Shown here: positions 46,678 to 55,700 of the stretch, piece after piece
How the letters are laid out: each line of letters starts with the position of its first letter
Position numbering within the stretch: position 1 is the stretch's first letter
DNA from: Pseudonocardia sp. EC080619-01
GTDB lineage: Bacteria; Actinomycetota; Actinomycetes; Mycobacteriales; Pseudonocardiaceae
Assembly (NCBI RefSeq): GCF_001420995.1
Contig: NZ_CP012185.1
Span: 372,001 to 436,000, forward strand
DNA: 64,000 bases
Direction: 5' to 3'
The notes under the pieces: generated by a model
What the model saw: only the letters and a program-made list of their open reading frames with translations
Database searches by the model: none
What the model was told of the DNA's origin: nothing
Translations under genes and position numbers: made by a program

Positions 46678-46983
46678 CTATCGGCTGGGAGTGCTCGCCG
46701 CCGTCGTCAACGGCTTGAGCACGTGCTCAAGCACTGCTCGCAGGGCCACGAGCGCGTCGGCCACGAGGAGTGGCACCTTTCGCGGGATCGGAGCCACGCG
46801 GCTTACGACGGTTCGGCTGATCCTGCCTACCGGCACCTCAACCAACCCGATGACATCGTCGACCTGGGTCTGAGACACGAACAGAAGGTCGAAGATCTGG
46901 CTGATCAGCTCGTCCGTGTGCGAGAGCGGCGCGGCGACTCCGAGGTGACGCTCGGGGAGCCAATCGAGCGTGTCGTCCGACAT
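46678..46983 (-). CDS. Hypothetical protein
   Basis: A 101-residue frame beginning MSDDTLDWLPERHLG with a central stretch TQVDDVIGLVEVPVGRISRT that could form a helix-turn-helix, ending in a basic helical tail. No family was recognised. It may be the truncated end of a longer gene, as it lies next to the IS5 remnant. A 20-bp palindrome lies within it. Confidence 0.35.
   Translation of the reverse strand: MSDDTLDWLPERHLGVAAPLSHTDELISQIFDLLFVSQTQVDDVIGLVEVPVGRISRTVVSRVAPIPRKVPLLVADALVALRAVLEHVLKPLTTAASTPSR
46713..46732. repeat. Perfect 20-bp palindrome
   Basis: GCTTGAGCAC followed directly by GTGCTCAAGC is a perfect palindrome without spacer. It could be a dimeric protein binding site or a relic of a mobile element end. 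Confidence 0.5.
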
Positions 46984-47183
46984 GACCGGATCCTACGCAG
47001 CGTCCACGCTGTCTACATCAAGGTACCGGGGTCGACTGTCTGCAGCCCGTGACCGCACTGCGCCAGCCGGTACCCGTGGAGTCGTTCATGGCTCTGCGTC
47101 TGCGGTAACGCTTCATGCTGATGATCCGATAGGGAGTCGCCATTGCCCGCCAGCGTGGATTGTCATGAGGAGGCGTTCCCTAG

Positions 47184-50180
47184 TTGACGGAGATCAAGCG
47201 TCGCGTGGTCAGCGGCGGGGAGCTATGGTGGCTTCGCGAAGGCCCAGGGGCACACGGCCAGGAGCCGAAGGACGTCCACGTGGTCGCGGATGCGCTGGCG
47301 GGAAGCTTCCGGTTCGTGGAGGAGTCAAGTTCGGCGCACGGCCTGCGAAAGCCTCAGCTGGGTGCCCTGCACGCGGTTCTCGCCCACCGGTCCACCGAGG
47401 AGGCCGAGCCGATCACCATTGTGATGCCGACTGGCACCGGCAAGACGGAGACGATGCTCGCGGCGTACTGCTACGAGCCGTCGCGGACGATGGTCGTCGT
47501 TCCGTCGGACGCGCTGCGTACTCAGATCGCCGAGAAATTCGTGACCCTCGGCGTGCTCGCAGAGGTGGGGGCAGTCATTGGTGGCTTCCTATGCCCGGCC
47601 GTACTGGTGCTCAGCAGCGGCTTGACAACGGTGGAGGAGGCCGATGAGCTGCTCGACGGCACCAACGTCATCGTGGCGACGGCTCAGGCGCTCGACAAAT
47701 GCTCCGAGCCCGCTCGCACGCGGCTCACGGGTGGTTGCACACGCTTGTTCGTCGACGAGGCGCACCATGTCGGCGCGCGGACATGGCGGGAGATCGTCGA
47801 TCTTTTCTCCGATCGCGAGGTAGTCCAGTTCACCGCTACGCCCTACCGTGAGGACGGCCGACATCTGGGTGGTCGCGTCGCCTATGCATATCCGTTGCGA
47901 CTAGCCCAAAAGCACGGATACTTCGCGCGAGTCAACTATCGGTCCATCATCGACCTTTCCGACCCCGATCGCGCGGTCGCGACCGCCGCCGTCGAACAGC
48001 TGCGGGCGGACCTGGATGCCGGTTACGACCACTTGCTGATGGCACGTGTCAGCTCGGTCGAACGCGCGAAGCAGGTTGTCGCGCTGTACGAGGAGCTCGC
48101 TCCAGATCTGCATCCACTGCGGATCGACACCGGGCTCGCGGGCTCGACCCGCCGTAAGCGCCAGGATAGGCTCGGGCAGGACTGTCGCATCGTGGTATGC
48201 GTCAACATGCTCGGCGAGGGTTTCGACCTGCCGAATCTCAAGATCGCAGCCGTCCACGATCCCCAGAAGAGCCTCGCCGTAACGCTGCAGTTCATCGGGC
48301 GCTTCACCCGCACCGGTAGCGGAACCCTCGGTGAGGCATCCGCATTCGTGCCGCTGCAGGTGACCGGCGTCGACGAACGACTCCGCAAGCTCTACGGCGA
48401 GGACGCGGACTGGAACGAGGTCATCCAGGACCTGACCGAGCGCGGCGTCGGGCGAGAGAAGGCTCGATCCGACTTCGAGCGGGGCTTCGGTTCCCTGCCC
48501 CGCGAGATAGCGATGCGCAGCATCCACCCCAAGATGAGCACGGTCGTCTACCAGACCCCGACCGCCCCGCGGTGGCGGCCGGAGGGCGTGTACGACCTGT
48601 TCGAGGACCGACTGCTGACCACACAGCTAGGTATCAACAACAGCGGCAAGGTCGTGTGGTGGGTGTCGCGCCAGCCCACGCCCGTCCGATGGGGAGAATT
48701 CGCGAGCTTCAACGAACTCGTCCACCACCTCTATGTGGCCCATCTCGACGACTCGGCCGGGTTCCTCTACATCAACAGCACCGACAACAACTCGCTTCAC
48801 GAGGACATCGCGAGGACCGTCTGCGGCGACAGCGTCACTCTACTGAGGGGAGAGAGCGTCTACCGAATCCTCGCGCAGGTGCAGCGTCGCATCCCCACTA
48901 ACGTCGGTCTTCTCGACTCGGTCAGCCGGAACAGACGGTTCTCCATGCACGTCGGGCAGGACGTCCTCCACGCCTGGCGCGGCGAGGGCGGAACGAAGAT
49001 GAAGACCAACATCTTCGCACACGGATTCACCGACGGCCGAGCCGTTAGCTTCGGGGCGTCCCGGAAGGGACGAGTGTGGAGCCACGAGCGGGCGCGCGAC
49101 ATCCACGACTGGGTCCGGTGGGCAAAGCGCGTCGGCCCGGTGATTACCGACACGTCGATCTCGCTGGAAACCGTGATGTCGGGCTTCTTGCTCCCGAAGC
49201 CGGCCACCGAGCGCCCACCGCTCGTGCCGCTATCGATCGAGTGGCCACACCATCTCGTCGCCACCATGAGCGAGAATCGAAAAGTCTTGTACAGCGATGC
49301 GGAGTTCTCGCTGCTCGACACCGAGCTCACGCTGATCGCCCACACGACGGACGGCCCGTTGCAGTTCGCGCTGCGAACCCCGGAGTGGTCGCTCCAGTTC
49401 GCGTTCGAATTCGACGAGAATGAGCCGCCGAGGATCCGTCCGATCGGCGAGGACGGAGTCGTCACGACACCGTCGGGGCGCGGCAGCCTCGCGGCGTTCC
49501 TCACAGCTCACGGGCTATTGGTCACGTTCGAGAACGAGCTCGTCCTGGTCGAGCAAGGCTATCTTCTCCAGCCGGACCGCGAGCGTCGACTGTTCCCCAC
49601 CGACTCGATCGAAGTGTTCGACTGGTCCGGAATCGAGATCAAACGTGAGTCGCAAGGCCCGGACCGGGACCCCAGCACTGTCCAGCACCGCGCCATTGAC
49701 ATCTTCTCCACGGAGTCCGACTGGGAACTCATCGTCGACGACGACGGCACCGGTGAGCTAGCCGACGTAGTCTTCCTGCGTCGGGTCGACGACGAACTGG
49801 AAGTGCTGCTCGCGCACTGCAAGTACTCTTCCGAGGAGAAGCCGGGCGCCCGTATCGGCGATCTCTATGACGTCTGCGGTCAGGCCATGAAAATGAACCG
49901 GGCGAAGTCCATGCCGGAACTGCTCACCAAGCGCCTATTCCGCAGAGAGAACGAGCGCGTTGCAGCCGGGAGGAGCGGGATTCTCACCGGAGATATCGAG
50001 ACTCTGGCAGCCGTGGTCCGGGAGGCCCGCTTTCGCCGACTACGCGTGACCGTCGCAATTATTCAGCCTGGCATGTCGAAGATGAAGGCGAGTGAGGACA
50101 TGCGCGCGCTGCTTGGAGCGGCTGACCGCTTCCTCTCAGAGAAATACGACATGACTCTCCGGGTCGTCGCCAGCCCGTGA
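47184..50180 (+). CDS. SF2 helicase with C-terminal nuclease-like domain (defence candidate)
   Basis: A 998-residue protein. TTG 47184 is preceded by a strong AGGAGGCG site. Residues about 60-400 form a superfamily 2 helicase: motif I MPTGTGKTET (Walker A near 82-88), motif II FVDEAHH (191-194), motif III FTATPY (about 216), motif V NMLGEGFDLPNLK and motif VI FIGRFTRTG. A long middle region (about 430-830) is unassigned. The C-terminus has DIFSTESDWELIVDDD and LEVLLAHCKYSSEE (about 840-885), shaped like a PD-(D/E)xK core with the acidic pair before a strand ending in H-C-K. This is followed by GDLYDVCGQAMKMNR. The combination recalls helicase-nuclease pairs such as Hachiman HamB/HamA, but fused in one chain. 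No partner genes are adjacent. It lies in an IS-rich tract. Confidence 0.8.
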   Translation: MTEIKRRVVSGGELWWLREGPGAHGQEPKDVHVVADALAGSFRFVEESSSAHGLRKPQLGALHAVLAHRSTEEAEPITIVMPTGTGKTETMLAAYCYEPSRTMVVVPSDALRTQIAEKFVTLGVLAEVGAVIGGFLCPAVLVLSSGLTTVEEADELLDGTNVIVATAQALDKCSEPARTRLTGGCTRLFVDEAHHVGARTWREIVDLFSDREVVQFTATPYREDGRHLGGRVAYAYPLRLAQKHGYFARVNYRSIIDLSDPDRAVATAAVEQLRADLDAGYDHLLMARVSSVERAKQVVALYEELAPDLHPLRIDTGLAGSTRRKRQDRLGQDCRIVVCVNMLGEGFDLPNLKIAAVHDPQKSLAVTLQFIGRFTRTGSGTLGEASAFVPLQVTGVDERLRKLYGEDADWNEVIQDLTERGVGREKARSDFERGFGSLPREIAMRSIHPKMSTVVYQTPTAPRWRPEGVYDLFEDRLLTTQLGINNSGKVVWWVSRQPTPVRWGEFASFNELVHHLYVAHLDDSAGFLYINSTDNNSLHEDIARTVCGDSVTLLRGESVYRILAQVQRRIPTNVGLLDSVSRNRRFSMHVGQDVLHAWRGEGGTKMKTNIFAHGFTDGRAVSFGASRKGRVWSHERARDIHDWVRWAKRVGPVITDTSISLETVMSGFLLPKPATERPPLVPLSIEWPHHLVATMSENRKVLYSDAEFSLLDTELTLIAHTTDGPLQFALRTPEWSLQFAFEFDENEPPRIRPIGEDGVVTTPSGRGSLAAFLTAHGLLVTFENELVLVEQGYLLQPDRERRLFPTDSIEVFDWSGIEIKRESQGPDRDPSTVQHRAIDIFSTESDWELIVDDDGTGELADVVFLRRVDDELEVLLAHCKYSSEEKPGARIGDLYDVCGQAMKMNRAKSMPELLTKRLFRRENERVAAGRSGILTGDIETLAAVVREARFRRLRVTVAIIQPGMSKMKASEDMRALLGAADRFLSEKYDMTLRVVASP

Positions 50181-50213
50181 GCAGCAGAAAGCCTCCCTGG
50201 TTCTAGTGCCTCG

Positions 50214-50343
50214 TCACGCAACGTTGGGTAGGTAGTCCGGTCTGCGGATCTTGGACTCAGGTGCGAACCGGCGTTTCGGTCGGGCGCGGCGGTCGGACCA
50301 GCGGACGTAGCCGGCGATAGCGGCTTCTTGAGCGGTGTGGACA
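50214..50343 (-). pseudogene. IS630-type transposase, C-terminal remnant
   Basis: On the minus strand the last about 43 codons read TAQEAAIAGYVRWSDRRARP and IRRPDYLPNVA, then the stop at 50214. This resembles the C-terminal end of IS630/Tc1-type transposases (A-Y-x-R-W-x-N ... D-Y). The upstream part is absent. Weak to moderate call. Confidence 0.4.
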
Positions 50344-50464
50344 CATGGTGTGGTCGATCGGTTGCAGCTGGATCGTCGCGAGGCGCCGTCTGTTGGGAAA
50401 GCCGGGACGAGAAGGTGGGTGGGTGGTCTCGGTAGGCACGATGTGCCCCGTACCGTCGTGACTC

Positions 50465-50842
50465 ATGGGCACCGAGGAACCATTCCACTCAGGATCGTTG
50501 GCGATCGAGTGGCGTGAGGTCGGTTCCGGCGTCGTGGTCAGCGTCGGTGGCGACATCGACTACGACACCGGACCAGAGCTGCGGGAAGCAGTCGGTACGG
50601 CGTTGGGCGGCCCGACCACCCTGCTCGTCATCGACCTGACGCGCATCACGTTCCTCGGTTCAGCAGGGGTTTCGGAGCTGTTGTTCGCCGAGGGATATGC
50701 CCGTGAGGTGGGTAAACAACTTCGGGTGGTCTCCGGTCGCGACCAGCGGGCGGTGCGTCGGCCGCTGCAGGTGACCCGGGTCGACGAGATGCTGGCGCTC
50801 TTCGATGACCTGGACACCGCTCTGCGTGCTCCGTCGTGCTGA
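50465..50842 (+). CDS. STAS-domain anti-sigma factor antagonist
   Basis: A 125-residue STAS protein of the SpoIIAA/RsbV type. Key segments are VVVSVGGDIDYDTGPELREA and LLVIDLTRITFLGSAGVSEL; the Ser after Leu-Gly is the phosphorylation site targeted by an RsbW-type kinase. Such proteins release stress sigma factors when dephosphorylated. No kinase or sigma gene is adjacent, so it is an orphan in this window. Confidence 0.92.
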   Translation: MGTEEPFHSGSLAIEWREVGSGVVVSVGGDIDYDTGPELREAVGTALGGPTTLLVIDLTRITFLGSAGVSELLFAEGYAREVGKQLRVVSGRDQRAVRRPLQVTRVDEMLALFDDLDTALRAPSC

Positions 50843-50969
50843 ACTGGCAGCGTGCCGCTCGACGTGCCCCTCGATCGGGCGGTGACGTCGCCTTCGTTGC
50901 TGTGGGGGCGACAGACAGTCACCGTGGCACTGCACTAGGCTCCACGCGCTACCGCTCCCCAGCGGCAGT

Positions 50970-51009
50970 GTGGTGTCCTCGCCCGCTCCCCAGCTGGCGA
51001 GGACACCAC
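50970..51009. terminator. Perfect 14-bp hairpin
   Basis: GTGGTGTCCTCGCC (50970-50983) and GGCGAGGACACCAC (50996-51009) pair perfectly around a 12-base loop. It lies 128 bp after the STAS gene. A terminator for that gene is the simplest explanation; there is no T-tract. Confidence 0.6.
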
Positions 51010-51702
51010 CATCACGGATCTCGGCTTGCCCTGAATCCCCCGACGCAGAGCCGCCCCGTGGCCACGGCGCCGTCGCCCAAACGCGACAGAGCAGCGCCGT
51101 CAGGGTATTGAATACCCTGTGCCGGTGCGGTTTCGCGCTGGAACCGGCCTTGTGCTGCAATCGTCACATTCGTTGACCTGTGTCAATGGACGCGTCGGAG
51201 GAAGCTGGGTGCCTTGACCGACGGGCCGGTGGGGGAGCGACGAGCAGCTCGGGTTTCTGGCCGAGTCTGCGGAGATCGTCGGGGCGTCAGTGTCCGAGGT
51301 AGCCCTGGTAGCTGCTGTCTCGACCGAGTAAGGGCCGACCGGGCGCCGGGCCAGGTCGATTCTGGCTGTGGTCGAGCGGCGCTGCTGCCCGCCCCGGGCG
51401 AAACAGGCCCGAGGAGCGTGCGCCGGGAGCCGACCGAGTGGGTCGACCGAGGGGAGGTGAGGTCTGGGTCGTCACCACTGCTACCTGCTGAGGAGACCAG
51501 TGCCGGGTGTCGCGGTGACCGCGCCGCGTGCGCCGGACCGGTGGGGTTCTGCCTGCGGGCAGCGGCCCTACCCCTCGTCGCGGGCGTCGCCTGCCGCACG
51601 ATGTCTGCGCTACCCTGCGCAGTGCGTTGGTACGACTGTCACATCGATCGCACAGGAGCACGGGCGACGAGGTTCGCCCACACCACTCACGAGGTAGCCG
51701 AG
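51010..51702. other. Long intergenic region, no convincing gene
   Basis: Nearly 700 bp before the repeat-protein gene. An in-frame upstream extension of that gene exists, but it is Gly/Arg/Cys-rich with no family features and is probably not translated. A 48-codon frame from ATG 51186 was seen but not recognised. Confidence 0.35.
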
Positions 51703-52425
51703 ATGGTCGGTTTCGAGCCTTCGGCCGAGAATGACGAGGCATCCGCCGCGACCCGGGACGACGCCGCTCACGCCCGGGATCTGGAGTCGCAACGACGTGA
51801 TGACGCCGCGGAGCGGCGAGACGCCGCCGCCGACGCGCGTGACCTGTTCTCCGGTGAGATCCGTGCGGACTTCGACATCCGATTGGGCGAGCTCGGTCGG
51901 GATCTACTTGAGCGAGTCACCCGCAAAGAGGGTCTCACGATCGATCCGGGCGAGTGGCCCGATATCAGCCCGGCCGCGCTCGTGCGATTGCGCGCCTACC
52001 TCGCGGAGCAACAACGTCTTGCCGCGTCTGACCGGGCGGCTGTCGTGATGTTGCTCAGCGAGATCCGCAACGAGTTCCGGCTGCAACAACGCGATCGGCA
52101 AGAAGCCGCCTACGAACGTCTCGCCGCTGCAGGGGACCGGGACTCGGCCGCCGACGATCGCCGAGCCTGCCGGCGCGATCGCGATCACTCGTTGCAGGAC
52201 CGGAGCCAGGCTGCCCTCGAGCGAGAGCTGGTGCGCCCCGCTGACCTCGAACACGACGAGGACCCCGCACTGGCTCTCCAGGAGCAGACCAGCCTCGCGC
52301 GGACCAAGATCGAGGAAGCCCGGCAGAAAATACTCGACACCCGAGAGTGGCTCGCCCGGACACGAGGCCCCCGCGAGACTCCCCCTCCGCCCACTACTGA
52401 CGACGGTGCTGCGCCAAACCGATAA
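51703..52425 (+). CDS. Arg/Asp-repeat coiled protein
   Basis: A 240-residue charged protein. Residues about 15-55 are a heptad-like repeat (RDDAAHARDLESQRRDDAAE, then RRDAAADARD), and a related tract (AAAGDRDSAADDRRACRRDR) comes after residue 135. The middle (GEWPDISPAALVRLRAYLAE) and the C-terminus are helical. Such A-A-x-x-R-D repeats occur in actinobacterial proteins often encoded near STAS or ANTAR regulators; function unknown. GAGGTAGCCGAG precedes the ATG at 51703. It lies downstream of the STAS gene but is separated by a hairpin. Confidence 0.65.
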   Translation: MVGFEPSAENDEASAATRDDAAHARDLESQRRDDAAERRDAAADARDLFSGEIRADFDIRLGELGRDLLERVTRKEGLTIDPGEWPDISPAALVRLRAYLAEQQRLAASDRAAVVMLLSEIRNEFRLQQRDRQEAAYERLAAAGDRDSAADDRRACRRDRDHSLQDRSQAALERELVRPADLEHDEDPALALQEQTSLARTKIEEARQKILDTREWLARTRGPRETPPPPTTDDGAAPNR

Positions 52426-52761
52426 GGCATGTGACCCGCTGTCGCTGCGGTACCTGCCCTGAGATGACCGCCTGCGATGGCTCGAGGGCAGCGCACATGC
52501 GGAGCACGAGAATCTCCGGTGCCGGCGAGGGACGTTTGCCCGCCCAGATAGATACGAGTGGTCGTGCCGTGTGTAGAAGAGGAACCTTCGGAGCGCGTCG
52601 TGGGCCGGGGTGATCGGCACCGCAACGACGACACCTGAGGCAAGATCGTTGGATCTCGGACCGTTGCGCGACAGGCCCAGTGCCGCGACTCTGAACTGTT
52701 CCTGTGGTCCTTGTGTCCCACCCCTTCAAAACGCCGCCACTGCGTGACCTACCCGGGTCGC
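52426..52761. other. Convergent intergenic region, no gene seen
   Basis: 336 bp between the repeat protein (plus) and the multi-cupredoxin gene (minus). Nothing recognised. Confidence 0.45.
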
Positions 52762-55700
52762 CTATCGGATGCGGATCAGCCCCCACAGGCCCTCGGTGAG
52801 CGCCCAGCGCAACGCCCCGGCCCGGTAGGCGTAGTCGCCGGGTTTGTCCGCAGTGAGCAGCAGGGTGCGGGTGCTGCCGGAGGACAGCGCTCCCAGCATC
52901 GCGGTTCGGGGGCCGGCGAGGAGGTCGCCCTCTGGCCAGTCGTGGCCGTGGACGGTGAAGGTGTGCGTGCGGGAGCGTCCGACGCCCATCACCAGGTGCA
53001 GCCGTATGAGCTCGCCTGGAGCGCAGCTCAGCACCGGCGTCGGTGGGTGCGGATCGGCCAGCGATGGCCGGTCCGGCGCGAGGTGCGCGCTGCGGCGGTT
53101 GATCGCCATTTGGCCAGCGGCCGCGGTCCCGAGATCGGCCACTGGGCGGGTCGGGTCGCTGTCGTGGAACAGGCGGTGGCCGTCGGTCAGCAGCAGCACG
53201 AGTTCATGTTCGGGTGGGTGTCCGGGCCGGCACAGCACGGCCTGTTCGCCGGTCCAGCACTGTCCGCCTGCCGGGCCTGCTGGATCGTGAGGTGTGGCAT
53301 CCGGTGGTTCCACGACCAGGGCCCCTGCGAGCCCGCGGTGTCGGTGTGTGCGCATGTCGGCCCGGTCGGTGAGCAGCACCGCCCCGGGGTGCTCGGCGTA
53401 CCAGCGGTAGGTGACCGAATGCCCTGGCTTGGCCGTGGTGTCAGGGTTGATTCCGACGTGCGCGCCGTCGGAATCGCGCGGGTCGTAGCGCAGCGCAGCG
53501 GCCTGCAGCGAGACCCGGCCGGAGACCTCCCGAGCGCCGGGCCGGTCTTCGCCCTGCAGCGGCGGGTCGAAAGGGCTCGCCGGTGGAGGCCCGGGCAGCT
53601 CGTTGGCCAGTGTGACCTGGACCCACTCGCCCGCGCGGGCGCGTAGTACGAGTGGGCCTGGAGGAGCTTCGCCGGGACGGTCGGCTTTGTCGGTTCGGTC
53701 GACGAGGTACTCCAACCCGAGGGGATCGGTCCGGTCCTGGCTGTAGCGGACCTCGCGGGCTCGGACCCGGACGTGGTAGCGGCGGGCGGCCTTGGCGTCG
53801 AACGGTGGTGGCGCAACGCGTGGAAACGCAGTGGGCAATGCGGGCAGCTCGCGCAGGTGAGTCTCGTGGAACCGGACGAGGCCCCAGCAACCCAGCCAGG
53901 TGTCGTCGGCGGCGGCCAGGGACCAGAGGTGATCGCCGGGGCCGACGGTCGGGTCGAGGTGGAGGGTGAAGGCCTGATCGGGGCCGAGGGTCTGCTGATT
54001 GTGCACTGTTGGGGCGTGCCGGCTGTCGGGTCGGGCGCGCCACCGCAGCCCGTGGGTGACGAAGCTGTGGTGCTGCGTGTGCGACCCCTGGTACAGGCGG
54101 ACACGGATCGGTTCGCCCGGGTAGGCGCGCAGGATGGGTGTGGCGGGGTCGCCGTGGACGCTGCTGGAGAACCAGTCGGCGGGATCGCCGGGGCGCTCGT
54201 GCAGTGGCTCGCAGCGGTAGTCGACCGCCATGGCTCCGTGGGCGCCACTCTCTTCTGGTGCTGGTGCTGGTGCTGGTGGTGGTGGATTGATCGGATCGCC
54301 GGCCGGGCCGGGCCGGTGCTCGAGCAGCGGCACACTGTCGGCGACGCCGAGTACCTGTTCACGAAACTCCGTGCCGTCGGGCAGCTCGATCAGGGCTTGT
54401 GAGGCGTTGCCGACCTCTCGGCCTGGGGTGTCAGGTTCGCTCCACCGCGCGCCGGTGGGTTCGACGACCAGGCACCCGAACAGGCCGTGTCGGCGTCGTC
54501 GGTCGGGCAGTGCCCCGTCGTGGAACACGACGGGCCCGAGCTCGTCGTCGCAGTACCAGCGGTAGATCCAGGTCCGGTATCGCTGGTGGTCCTCGGCGCC
54601 GGCGTCGGCGGTGGTGGCCGCGGACAGGTAGTTCCAGCCGACGGCCGTGCCGTCGCCGACCAGCGGGTCGAACTTGACCAGGTGGGGGTGTAGCCCACAT
54701 TCGGGTTGGAAGCCCAGCACGGCGTCGAGTGCGGTGTCGGCGTGACGGCCGGGAGGCAGCGCGTTGGTCAGGGTCAGTTCGACGATCTCACCCTTGGCCG
54801 CGCGGATCGCGATCGGCGCGACGTCGCGCTCTCCGGACTCGAGCTGCGCTCGGAAGGCCGCGACTCCTCCCGCCTCGTCGATCTCGTTCTGCAGCACGAA
54901 CAGCATGCCGTGGGGGTCGTGCCACTCGCTGCGTGCCCCGCGGAAGTAGCTGATGTCGGCTTGTAGCGCGACCAGGTCGTAGCGGCGTACCGGTGCCTGC
55001 GGGTCGGAGGTGACCTTGGTGAAGGCTTCGCCGGGCTGTGGGTTCGGGCAGAAGGCGTCGCGTTCCAGCGCGGTCGGTTCTCGTCCCATCCCCGGTGGCA
55101 TCGCCGGAGTGCGTGGCGGGCGGGGGGATCGCTGTGGGTAGATACCCGAGACGAAGGTGGGGAAGCCGGGCCGTTGGGCTGTCGGTGCTGGTGGCGGCTC
55201 GTGGCCGGGCAGGGGGCGCAGTGCGGGGATGGGGGTGCTGTCGGGGTAGCGGCCGGTCCCGTCCTGCATGACGTCGAACACTCGCCAGATCCCCCACGCC
55301 CCGGAGCGGTCGTGGGGTGCGTACCGCCAGAGTGCGTCACCGGTCGCGTGCTGTGTCGATCCTGCGCCGCCGATCGGTTCGATCGTGATGCCTTGCTGCG
55401 GGCCGATCGTGATCGAGTCGACGACGGGGGAGCGGTCGTCGCCCGGGGACGTGTGCCACTGGTGGAAGTGCAGGTGGAAGGTGTGGGCCTCGCGCACGCC
55501 GCCGTGGACCAGCCGGATTCGTGTGCGGTCTCCGCGATAGGCGCGCAGGAGCGGGGTGGCGGGGTCGCCGAACAACCAGGAGCTGTGGTGTTGCTCCTCG
55601 TCGGCGACCGCGTCGTATCCGGGGTGCAGGGCTCCAGCTTCGAGCAGGCGTCGGTAGGCCAGCGACCGCCCTCGAGCCGGCTCGGCTCGATAGCTGGTCG

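Noticed and set aside
51214..51702. Upstream extension of the Arg/Asp-repeat protein
   Set aside because: It is Cys/Gly/Arg-rich and unlike the rest of the protein; a good ribosome site stands before ATG 51703.
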